Shown: piece by piece, positions 57,276 to 64,000 of the stretch
Layout of the letters: each line of letters opens with the position of its first letter
Position numbering within the stretch: position 1 is the stretch's first letter
NCBI RefSeq assembly: GCF_016901015.1
Contig: NZ_JAFEUP010000006.1
Location: 62,001 to 126,000 of the forward strand
Reading direction: 5' to 3'
From: Zestomonas insulae
GTDB taxonomy: Bacteria > Pseudomonadota > Gammaproteobacteria > Pseudomonadales > Pseudomonadaceae
DNA: 64,000 bases
Translations under genes and position numbers: made by a program
Notes under the pieces: model-generated
Databases searched by the model: none
Told to the model about the DNA's origin: nothing
What the model saw: the letters and a program-made list of their open reading frames with translations, nothing else

Positions 57276-59768
57276 TCAACTCCGAACGATATTCGCGCCA
57301 GCCATCATTTCATCGTCGCCAGCTGAGCAGATACGCACCGAGTCGAGATGTTCGACTACCGCGCGCAGCTTGTCGAAATCGTTCGCCTTGAGCGCTTCGG
57401 CACCGGCAGCGACTAACTGCGCATGCTCTCTCGCATCCGGGAACAGGTACTCATCCTGCGCAAGCCAATTGAATCGATCGATTACAAACCAGTCCTGACG
57501 CCAAAGAATTGTGAAGCCCTTTCCGCGCAGATCATCCAGGTGAGATTCAAAGTCACCACTGTTGTTATCTACCGCTCGCTGAGCGGTCTTAACTAGGTTG
57601 TCGAAAGCATTGGCCTCTGTAGGGCGAGCATGCTCACGCACTGCGTGATCGAAGAGTTCGACAGTCTTATCCAGTTCAAGCTGGCGAATATCCCTCAAGT
57701 GTTCCTTGCGAGCGATAGCCAATAGCCGCTTGGCCTCCTGAACGTTATCCATTGCCTGCTTCGCCGTTTCGGGGTCTGATTCACCGGCCTTAATCGACTC
57801 AGCTTGCTTTAGCTTCTCTCGTGCTTGATCCAATCGTGGATCGTCAATTTTTGAAGCCATCTGCTCAAGGCGCTGAAGCGCATGCTTCGACTGCTCCTCC
57901 ACGAGTTTTGATGCCTTTGTGTAGTCGATTTGGCCGTCTTGGCGGGAGTAGAAATTGCGACTGCTATGGAACGAACCACCGATCGAAGGTACAGAAACTT
58001 CCATCATGATGTTCCCGGAGTCGAGTACTTCGTACTCACAGATCATTTCAGCGCCTGCTGCGATGACGCCATCATCAAAGTCAGATCCGCCGATCTCGAA
58101 CATCCCGATAAATCGATTGTCATTAACCGGGTCGGAGATCTCACCTTCCCACAGCTTGAACTTGATTGACCCGGTACTGCCTGCCTTTAGCGACTCCTCG
58201 GTTTTGAAAATCTTCTTGCCCTTTTTGGGCAATTGATCCCCTTCGCGAACCAAGTAATCGAGGACAAGTCGCCCGCCGAGCTTGTCGCGCGCCTCAACGC
58301 CAATCGAGTGGGAGGCGGGAATCGCATCGATGCTGGCTGCTGTTCGCGAGATAACGATCTTGTCATCTCGAAGTACGATTGGCCCACCCTTCGAGTCAAA
58401 TACGAAAACCTTGAATGTGTTTTCCCCTGGCTTCGCAAGATTGAGCTCGACTGCGGCTCCGTCTTTGAGAGCCATCCGACCTGAAGACCAACCTGTGTCC
58501 AAGCTGTCAATCTGAAACTCAACGCCAGCCGCAGCATTCCCGCCAAGCTTGGCTACGACTTTCGCTTTCGAGTCCGGTGTCCGCGCGATGTAGTTGAAAG
58601 CGATATCTAGAGCCCCTCCCGTGCTGAGCGCTCCCCTGGCACTCTTCCGGCCGCGGCTTTGCGAGCCCCAGTCAATAGATTCGGCAAAGACGGCCGCACC
58701 TTCTGCCACAGCCGTCATGGGATTCACGTCTGTAGATGGCGCTATACCCAGTTCAAACGCAACTCGGTCACGCAGGGGCTTGTACTGCGTGGGCCCACCG
58801 ACAAACACGACGCGTTCAACGTCGTGAGGACTTAGACCAGCTTTCTCAAGAGTTTCCCGAGCGGATAGAATCGACTCATTCACCTTGCTGGCAATCAACT
58901 CATCGAGAAGCTTTCTAGTGAAAGGGATGTCGACATATATTTCCGAGCCGGACTCATCACTAACACCAAGATCAGATTCTGTAAGGCTGATTACGGAATC
59001 TTCCTTGGCGGAAAGCTCGATCTTCGCCTTCTCTGAGGCCCAAAGACACATTCTCAGCAGTGATTTGTACTTTTGGCTCGCACTGAAATCTTCAGGGAGA
59101 TCAAAGCTCGAAATAAGCCACGGCTTGACTACGTTATCGAGAATAGAGCGATCGAAGTCTGTGCCACCGCACATCGCGACGCCGCCGTGGGCCAGCAGGC
59201 TAACCCGACCACTGATACTTTCTGCGATGGCAATATCCAACGTTCCGCCACCGAGATCAAACACCAGAAAAACGCCATCACCTTTCCGCTGCTTCATGAC
59301 ACACATGACAGCCGCAACTGGCTCTTGCATCAACGCAACGCTGCCCAGGCCAGCCATTTCAGCTGCAGCCAGCGTTGCGTCCTTTTGCATCTGATTGAAG
59401 GCAGCAGGTACCGTAATCACAGTCCCCGTGTCTCCGCCATTCCTGATTTCCTCTGGGAGATAGCCGAAGCACAGCTTGAGAATCTCCGCTGAACACTCCT
59501 CCGGAGTCATCGTAATGGAGACTGCCGCCAGCTTTACCGGTGTGCTTGTTCCCATCATCCGCTTGAATTTTGTGGCAGCGTTATCAGGGTTCTTGGCGGC
59601 GCTATCGTATGCGCGCTTTCCCAAGTACTTGTTGCCTCGCCTATCAATGAAAATAGCGGATGGTGTGACATCATTTTGATCAGGGCTCTTGTAAAGGCGC
59701 ACCGATTCCCCGTCGTAAGAGCAAATTGCACTGTTCGTTGTGCCGAGATCGATTCCGACGTATTTCAT
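57276..59768 (-). CDS. Divergent Hsp70 (DnaK-like) chaperone with extended C-terminus
   Basis: An 830-residue Hsp70, about 190 longer than DnaK. The ATPase domain has GIDLGTTNSAI (5-15), catalytic Lys in KFKRMMG (about 69), EPVAAVM (149-155), VFDLGGGTLDIA (169-180) and VVFVGGPTQYKPLRDRV. A beta substrate-binding-like domain follows (about 390-610), then a long helical tail with QALQRLEQMASKIDD-like stretches and an extra C-terminal helical part to residue 830. It carries no EEVD or signal peptide. Its ATG overlaps the stop of a GrpE-like gene. It is clearly not the housekeeping DnaK. Confidence 0.9.
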   Translation of the reverse strand: MKYVGIDLGTTNSAICSYDGESVRLYKSPDQNDVTPSAIFIDRRGNKYLGKRAYDSAAKNPDNAATKFKRMMGTSTPVKLAAVSITMTPEECSAEILKLCFGYLPEEIRNGGDTGTVITVPAAFNQMQKDATLAAAEMAGLGSVALMQEPVAAVMCVMKQRKGDGVFLVFDLGGGTLDIAIAESISGRVSLLAHGGVAMCGGTDFDRSILDNVVKPWLISSFDLPEDFSASQKYKSLLRMCLWASEKAKIELSAKEDSVISLTESDLGVSDESGSEIYVDIPFTRKLLDELIASKVNESILSARETLEKAGLSPHDVERVVFVGGPTQYKPLRDRVAFELGIAPSTDVNPMTAVAEGAAVFAESIDWGSQSRGRKSARGALSTGGALDIAFNYIARTPDSKAKVVAKLGGNAAAGVEFQIDSLDTGWSSGRMALKDGAAVELNLAKPGENTFKVFVFDSKGGPIVLRDDKIVISRTAASIDAIPASHSIGVEARDKLGGRLVLDYLVREGDQLPKKGKKIFKTEESLKAGSTGSIKFKLWEGEISDPVNDNRFIGMFEIGGSDFDDGVIAAGAEMICEYEVLDSGNIMMEVSVPSIGGSFHSSRNFYSRQDGQIDYTKASKLVEEQSKHALQRLEQMASKIDDPRLDQAREKLKQAESIKAGESDPETAKQAMDNVQEAKRLLAIARKEHLRDIRQLELDKTVELFDHAVREHARPTEANAFDNLVKTAQRAVDNNSGDFESHLDDLRGKGFTILWRQDWFVIDRFNWLAQDEYLFPDAREHAQLVAAGAEALKANDFDKLRAVVEHLDSVRICSAGDDEMMAGANIVRS

Positions 59769-60139
59769 TCGTGCACCTTCCTAAGCATCACCGTGCCCTG
59801 TTTCCGTAAGCCCTCAGGCCCCATGATGATGGGCTCCACCATTTGATCGACCAGCAGCTGATCATCAGGACCAAAATCACCAATGTTTAGGGCGGAGGCA
59901 GCCATTCCTGGGTCGAATAGCTGGCCTTCAACGTTCACAAGCTTCAGCCCGCTGGCATCAAGGCTCTCTGCGACTTTCTTTTGAAAGTAGCGGAGTTGGT
60001 TGACATATCGGCCAGCTTCCCCTGCATCCAGCTTATTTACGACGCGCGAAAAAAGGCGTGAAAAACGCCAGCTTTCGACGGCTATGTCGATCAGAGAATG
60101 CTCCAACTGGTCAGTGGTATAGCCCTGCTCATGTGCCAT
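59765..60139 (-). CDS. GrpE-like nucleotide-exchange factor
   Basis: A 124-residue protein: a long N-terminal helix (DQLEHSLIDIAVESWRFSRLFSRVVNKLDAGEAGRYVNQLRYFQKKVAESLDASG), then a small beta domain with the GrpE pattern GLKLVNVEGQLFDPGMAASALNI...EPIIMGPEGLRKQGTVMLRKV (FDP at 75-77). It probably exchanges ADP on the adjoining Hsp70. The ATG at 60139 is preceded by AGGGGGAAACG; the longer in-frame ORF to 60277 runs out of frame through an old transposase fragment and was rejected. First gene of the operon. Confidence 0.78.
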   Translation of the reverse strand: MAHEQGYTTDQLEHSLIDIAVESWRFSRLFSRVVNKLDAGEAGRYVNQLRYFQKKVAESLDASGLKLVNVEGQLFDPGMAASALNIGDFGPDDQLLVDQMVEPIIMGPEGLRKQGTVMLRKVHE

Positions 60140-60180
60140 TCGTTTCCCCCTATTAACAGCATCCTGAGGTCGACCCAGTT

Positions 60181-60440
60181 TCAGGGCCGGCACATATTGG
60201 GAATTTTTGGCGTTTCGGTCGTAGAGGACCCCGCCCCAGGCCCGAACTGGTGGGCGAGTTCGGCGGGTCTCATCCAATGCAGCGCAGAGTGGGGAAATCC
60301 CCGGTTATGGAACTCGCGCCCTGCTTCGATTTTGCGCCTGGCATCGTCGAGCGACAAGAACTAGGAGGCGCTCAGGCATTTCCAGGTGAAGTCTTCGACC
60401 ACTGTCAGTATGCGCATACTGAATAGTCCCAGCACTTCTA
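60181..60440 (-). pseudogene. IS3-family transposase (OrfB) remnant
   Basis: On the minus strand one frame reads MRILTVVEDFTWKCLSAS-stop-FLSLDDARRKIEAGREFHNRGFPHSALHWMRPAELAHQF. These match two non-adjacent pieces of IS3-type integrase-core transposases (LTVVDxFTRECL and FLSLDDARRKIEAWRxxYNxxRPHSAL). The catalytic middle is deleted and a TAG interrupts. No terminal repeats were found. It is a decayed trace of past insertion at the right end of the element, upstream of the grpE-like gene. Confidence 0.75.
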
Positions 60441-60558
60441 GACAGGTCGCCGGTGTAGTCCTCAGCCCAATTGCTTGGCTCTGCCCCTGGTGGGTCGATC
60501 ATCTGTCGACGCAAATCTAAGCTGAATTAACGGGCGAGCGTTCACGCGGCGTCGGAGT

Positions 60559-60578
60559 GGGGGGATAAGTGGGGGAAC
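60559..60578. repeat. Right arm-type direct repeat
   Basis: GGGGGGATAAGTGGGGGAAC, identical to 47430-47449 and in the same orientation, 40 bases inside the right att repeat. Confidence 0.75.
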
Positions 60579-60618
60579 AAATCGAATAGAAGATGGGCGT
60601 GCCGCATTTTCGCACCTT

Positions 60619-60655
60619 GCGGGCATAAAAAAGCCGGCTTGTGGCCGGCTTTTCG
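60619..60655. repeat. attR direct repeat overlapping the ppa terminator
   Basis: GCGGGCATAAAAAAGCCGG followed by CTTGTGGCCGGC and TTTT. It matches 47282-47313 except for one missing A. It is also the Rho-independent terminator after ppa (stop at 60670). Confidence 0.8.
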
Positions 60656-60669
60656 GGGGTGGTTCGGGC

Positions 60670-61197
60670 TTATTTTTGATAAGCCGCTACCGCCTTCAAA
60701 ATTTCTGCGCGGGCTGCGTCGGCGTTGCCCCAGCCTTCGACCTTGACCCACTTGCCCTTCTCGAGATCCTTGTAGTTCTCGAAGAAGTGCTTGATCTGCT
60801 CGAGCAGCAGGGCCGGCAGGTCGGTGTATTCCTGCACGTCTTTGTACAGCACGCTCAGCTTGTCGTGCGGTACGGCGATCAGCTTGGCGTCACCGCCGGC
60901 TTCGTCGGTCATGTTCAGCACGCCGACCGGACGGGCGCGGATCACGGCACCCGGAGCGACCGGATACGGGGTCACTACCAGCACGTCGAGCGGGTCACCG
61001 TCGTCGGCCAGGGTGTTGGGGATGTAGCCGTAGTTGGCCGGGTAGAACATCGGGGTGGCCATGAAACGGTCGACGAACAGGCAGTCGCTGTCCTTGTCGA
61101 TTTCGTACTTGATCGGCGCGTGGTTGGCCGGGATCTCGATGGCGACGTAGATGTCGTTCGGCAGGTCTTTGCCGGCCGGGATCTTGCTGTAGCTCAT
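60670..61197 (-). CDS. ppa: Inorganic pyrophosphatase
   Basis: A 175-residue family I pyrophosphatase hydrolysing PPi to phosphate and so driving biosynthesis. It has IPAGKDLPNDIYVAIEIPANHAPIKYEIDKDSDCLFVDRFMATPMFYPANYGYIPNTLADDGDPLDVLVVTPYPVAPG with the DGDPLDVLV signature. The C-terminus FENYKDLEKGKWVKVEGWG is typical. GGGAG precedes the ATG. Backbone gene with its terminator used as integration site by the neighbouring element. Confidence 0.97.
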   Translation of the reverse strand: MSYSKIPAGKDLPNDIYVAIEIPANHAPIKYEIDKDSDCLFVDRFMATPMFYPANYGYIPNTLADDGDPLDVLVVTPYPVAPGAVIRARPVGVLNMTDEAGGDAKLIAVPHDKLSVLYKDVQEYTDLPALLLEQIKHFFENYKDLEKGKWVKVEGWGNADAARAEILKAVAAYQK

Positions 61198-61273
61198 GGG
61201 CGACTCCCAAAGGGTGGGCCTGAAAAAGTGGGCGCGATTATAGGCACATTCGCCGGGCGTTACTACGTCGCCT

Positions 61274-62092
61274 TTAGTCTTGATCGACCGGACGGTAATC
61301 GGGGTGCTCGCTCTGCAGACGCAGCAGCCGGGCCAGCGGGTCCTGGCGGTAGAACGCGCGCAGTTGCGCATAGACCGACGGGTAGGCCTCGGCGAGCAGG
61401 TCCGGCGCGGTGAAGAAGTATTCGCTGGCGACGGCGAAGAACTCCGCCGGGTTCTCTGCGGCGTAGGGGTCGATCGGCGTCTCGGCGTGTTCGTCGCGAT
61501 CCAGCCGCGCGTTGAGGTCGTCGTAGGCGCCCTGCATGGCCGCCGCCCAGTCGCTGATGCGCATGTCGCGATGCAGCGGTGGCAGGCCGTTGGCGTCGCC
61601 GTTGAGCATGTCCAGCTTGTGCGCCAGCTCGTGGATCACCAGGTTGTAGCCTTCCCAGCCGCCGCTGCTCTGCACCCCGGGCCAGGCGAGGATCACCGGG
61701 CCGCGTTGCCAGGCCTCGCCGCTGCGCTCGTCGTCGTATTCGTGCTCGACGCCGCTGGCGTCGCGGTGGCGCTGTGGGCTGACGAAGTCGTCGGGGTAGA
61801 GAATGATTTCGTGGAAGCCGCCGTACCAGTTGAGGTCGGCGAGGTGCAGCAGCGGCAGCTGCGCCTGCACGGCGAGCAGCAGGCGCGCGGCGGCGTCGAG
61901 CGGCACGCCGGGCAGCGCGGTGAGGGTCTTGCTGTGCAGGAACAGCACGGCGCGCTGCAGCAGGCGCTGCTCCTCGTCGGCGCCGAGGCCGTCGAGGATC
62001 GGCAGCTGGGCGCGCACGCCGGCCCACAGCTGCGGGTCGATCGGGTGGCGGGCGAGGATGCGGCGGTGGCGCCAGCGGCGCAGTGACCACAT
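61274..62092 (-). CDS. mtfA: MtfA-type zinc-dependent peptidase
   Basis: A 272-residue cytosolic metallopeptidase with HELAHKLD (zinc His pair and catalytic Glu) after EGYNLVI and a downstream Glu in NPAEFFAVASEYFF as third ligand. In enteric bacteria MtfA binds the glucose repressor Mlc; in Pseudomonas its partner is unknown. The ppa-mtfA-dedA order is as I recall it from P. aeruginosa. It starts six bases after dedA. Confidence 0.9.
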   Translation of the reverse strand: MWSLRRWRHRRILARHPIDPQLWAGVRAQLPILDGLGADEEQRLLQRAVLFLHSKTLTALPGVPLDAAARLLLAVQAQLPLLHLADLNWYGGFHEIILYPDDFVSPQRHRDASGVEHEYDDERSGEAWQRGPVILAWPGVQSSGGWEGYNLVIHELAHKLDMLNGDANGLPPLHRDMRISDWAAAMQGAYDDLNARLDRDEHAETPIDPYAAENPAEFFAVASEYFFTAPDLLAEAYPSVYAQLRAFYRQDPLARLLRLQSEHPDYRPVDQD

Positions 62093-62098
62093 CGACGT

Positions 62099-62758
62099 TC
62101 AGCCGACCTGTTCGGCGTCGCCCGGCGTGCGGCTCAGGCGGTGATGGATCAGGCTGATGAACATCGGCAGCAGCGACAGACCGATGATCGCCACCACCAG
62201 CAGCGACAGGTTCTGCTTGATGAACGGCACATTGCCGAAGAAGTAGCCGAGGGTGACCAGGCCGCCGACCCAGGCCAGGGTGCCGAGCACGCTGAAGGCC
62301 AGGAAGCGCGGGTAGGGCATCTTGCCGACCCCGGCGACGAACGGGGCGAAGGTCCGCACGATAGGCAGGAAGCGCGCCAGGGTCACGGTCTTGCCGCCAT
62401 GCCGGTCGTAGAACTCGTGGGTGCGCTGCAGGTAGTCGCGGCGGAAGATCTTCGAGCGCGGATTGCGGAACAGCTTTTCCCCGGTCGTTCGGCCGATCAC
62501 GTAGTTGGTGCTGTCGCCACTGATCGCCGCGACCATCAGCAGCCCACCGAGCAGCACCGGGTCCATGCTGCCGGTGGCGCACAGCGCGCCGGCAATAAAC
62601 AGCAGCGAGTCGCCGGGCAGGAACGGCATCACCACCAGGCCGGTTTCACAGAAGATCACCAGGAACAGGATGGCGTAGATCCATGCGCCGTAGTTGGCGA
62701 CCAACAAGTTCAGGTAGGTGTCGAGGTGGAGCAGCAGATCGATCGGGTTGAATTCCAT
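62099..62758 (-). CDS. DedA-family inner-membrane protein
   Basis: A 219-residue polytopic protein with the DedA/VTT signature: FCETGLVVMPFLPGDSLLFIAGALCA, YVIGRTTGEKLF, FYDRHGGKTVTLARFLPIVRTFAPFVAGVGKMPYPRFLAFSVLGTLAWVGG. The family moves undecaprenyl phosphate or other lipids across the membrane and affects resistance to cationic peptides. The ATG at 62758 fits the family; a very long in-frame extension is a shadow of the divergent gene. Confidence 0.92.
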   Translation of the reverse strand: MEFNPIDLLLHLDTYLNLLVANYGAWIYAILFLVIFCETGLVVMPFLPGDSLLFIAGALCATGSMDPVLLGGLLMVAAISGDSTNYVIGRTTGEKLFRNPRSKIFRRDYLQRTHEFYDRHGGKTVTLARFLPIVRTFAPFVAGVGKMPYPRFLAFSVLGTLAWVGGLVTLGYFFGNVPFIKQNLSLLVVAIIGLSLLPMFISLIHHRLSRTPGDAEQVG

Positions 62759-62956
62759 GAGTCGCCTTTCGGGCCGAAACGCTGGCCGGGAGGGAGCGGG
62801 CTGCCGAGGGGAAGGGGCAACCGCGCAGCGGATGGAGCGGAGTATAAAACGAGATGCCGGGGGCGCGGCTTCAGTTTGTCGCAGCTTGTGTCGCCACGGC
62901 AGCGGGCATAAAGGCTGCAGGGAATTGCGCAGCCCGGCGAAGCGAGGAGTCTGCCG

Positions 62957-64000
62957 ATGTCCGTGCAGTGCGTGCAACACCCAGCGGTCAGCCTGGCGCT
63001 CGGCCACGGTCTCGACCTGCCGCAGCAGGCGGCCCGCGCCCGCGCCGCCTGGGTGGCGGGGCGGCAGGGACGGGCGCCGTTGCTGCTGGTGGCGCTGATC
63101 TGGGGGCGCCGTTGCCCCAATCCGGTGCACACCCTCGGCGTATTGCTCGATGAACTGTTCGCCGACTACGCCTGCACCCCGGAAGGCTGGAGCGAGGCGC
63201 AGGCGGCGCGGCAGGTGCTCGCCGCGCTGAACCTCAAGCTGTTCCGCGCACGCCGCGAGGGCACGGCGATTGCCCAGCTCGACGTCGGCCTGCTGCTGTT
63301 GTGCGGCGACCAGGGGCAGTTTCTCCAGGCCGGCGCGATCGGCCTGCTGCGCTCCCGCGAGGCCGGCCTGCAAGTGCTGGCCGGGCGCGAGGAGCAGAGC
63401 CTGGGTGGGCAGGCCGAGCTGGCGCTGGTGCAGCACGGCCTCAGCCTGGACGCCGGCGAGACCCTGCTGCTGGCGCCGCAACCGCTGTTCGAGGTTGCCG
63501 ACCTCGACGCCTGGCGTGGCCAGTGCGGCGCCAGCGCGCCGCTCGCCGCCGAGCAGTTGCTCGAACCCTGGCTGCAGGCGCCCGGCGCCGCCGTGCTGCT
63601 GCGCCCCGGGGCGACCGATCAGGCGCCGCCGGTCGCGCCCGCGCAGCACTGGCCGGCGGTGGCCGCGGCCGAGGTGGGCATGCAGGTCGACGGCTGGACG
63701 CTGCTCGAGCGCTGCCGCTACGGGCCGCCCGGCCGCTTGTTCCGTGCGGTCGCGGCGGACGGGCGCGGCGCTTTGTTGTGGCTGGCGGACGCGGCGGCCG
63801 ACGAGGCGTTCTGGCAGCGCGAATGGGTGCTGCGCCGCAGCCCGGTGCGCAGCCTGCCGCAGGTGCTGTCGGCGCGCGAGGTGCGCCGCCATGCCTTTCT
63901 GCTATTCGCCTTGCCGGGCGCCGGCGCGCGCAGCCTGGAGGATTGGTGCGCGGCACGCGGCGCACTGCCGGCGGTGGAGGCGCTGGCCTTGCTGGTGCAG
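62957..64000 (+). CDS. Phosphatase/kinase-like regulatory protein (partial)
   Basis: The window cuts this gene after 348 residues. It has an AGGAG site before the ATG. Residues 1 to about 230 resemble a degenerate PP2C phosphatase in layout (HPAVSLALGHGLDLPQQAARARAAW... LLDELFADYACTPEGWSEAQAARQVLAALNLKLF), but the DG-GGH metal motifs are missing (LLLVALIWGRR instead). From about 240 (VDGWTLLERCRYGPPGRLFRAVAADGRGALLWLAD) it looks like a Ser/Thr-kinase N-lobe without a clear catalytic lysine. It may be a pseudoenzyme; the call is tentative. Confidence 0.5.
   Translation, partial: MSVQCVQHPAVSLALGHGLDLPQQAARARAAWVAGRQGRAPLLLVALIWGRRCPNPVHTLGVLLDELFADYACTPEGWSEAQAARQVLAALNLKLFRARREGTAIAQLDVGLLLLCGDQGQFLQAGAIGLLRSREAGLQVLAGREEQSLGGQAELALVQHGLSLDAGETLLLAPQPLFEVADLDAWRGQCGASAPLAAEQLLEPWLQAPGAAVLLRPGATDQAPPVAPAQHWPAVAAAEVGMQVDGWTLLERCRYGPPGRLFRAVAADGRGALLWLADAAADEAFWQREWVLRRSPVRSLPQVLSAREVRRHAFLLFALPGAGARSLEDWCAARGALPAVEALALLVQ

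Larger units (their letters stand above)
47282..60649. mobile_element. Integrative element of about 13.4 kb with chaperone-operon cargo
   Basis: Direct repeats of about 31 bases at 47282-47313 and 60619-60649 bound a block with a P4-type integrase next to the left end, an AlpA-like regulator, a primase/RepA-like protein and several unknown genes. The right half (52.5-60.3 kb) is clearly AT-richer: a 60-base line near 53.3 kb has 28 G/C against 44 in a backbone line near 46.4 kb. A second 20-base direct repeat lies just inside each end. No conjugation or capsid genes are seen, so it is probably an integrative/mobilizable or satellite-type element that moves with help. Confidence 0.88.

Noticed and set aside
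60140..60277. Longer start for the GrpE-like gene
   Set aside because: The extra 46 residues read an old IS3 transposase fragment in the wrong frame, and a strong ribosome-binding site sits directly before the ATG at 60139.

Overview
The window looks like a chromosome segment of a Pseudomonas species. The backbone is very GC-rich: one 60-base line I counted near 46.4 kb has 44 G/C. Dxs, IspA/XseB, HmgA/FahA, a DUF2790 protein and the ppa-mtfA-dedA order all match what I recall of Pseudomonas. Family calls rest on motifs and remembered homologues, because no database search was possible.

Layout. 0-18 kb: a 5'-complete, 3'-truncated btuB with a cobalamin riboswitch; dxs; an epoxide-hydrolase-like protein; a single-chain biotin-dependent acyl-CoA carboxylase; a PAP2 phosphatase; ispA-xseB; and an AaeAB-like four-gene aromatic-acid efflux operon with a divergent LysR regulator. 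17.2-31.5 kb: a catabolic island. It holds a PAS histidine kinase, iacA-B-I-H-C-D-E-F (indole-3-acetic acid catabolism), a small ferric-reductase-like/tetraheme cytochrome pair, a YgiW-type OB-fold protein behind a perfect array of PmrA/QseB-type half-sites, a FixJ-like response regulator, and iacG-catB-catC-catA. Together these would oxidise auxin to catechol and open the ring by ortho cleavage to the beta-ketoadipate enol-lactone stage. 31.7-40.5 kb: fahA-hmgA with a divergent IclR regulator (homogentisate pathway), an HSL-family esterase, a GlxA-type regulator facing a cysteine hydrolase, two lipoproteins and a hotdog thioesterase. 40.6-47.3 kb: a valine-catabolism operon (mmsA, enoyl-CoA hydratase, mmsB, 3-hydroxyisobutyryl-CoA hydrolase-like, acyl-CoA dehydrogenase) with a divergent LysR regulator.

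47.28-60.65 kb: an integrative element of about 13.4 kb lies between that LysR gene and ppa. A near-identical direct repeat of about 31 bases, containing a transcription-terminator hairpin, bounds it. It has a P4-type tyrosine recombinase, an AlpA-type regulator, a primase/RepA-like helicase and small element genes. Its AT-richer cargo is a tight five-gene operon: GrpE-like factor, divergent Hsp70, AAA+ ATPase, membrane-anchored peptidoglycan-binding protein with five 34-residue Cys repeats, and a J-domain-like protein without a clear HPD motif. This chaperone-triad plus ATPase plus envelope-protein operon is the best candidate for an undescribed system, possibly defence or stress related.

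60.67-64 kb: the backbone resumes with ppa, mtfA, dedA and a truncated phosphatase/kinase-like gene. Small palindromic repeats (REP-like, CCCTCTCCC-type and a 139-bp element with 9-bp terminal inverted repeats) are scattered between backbone genes.
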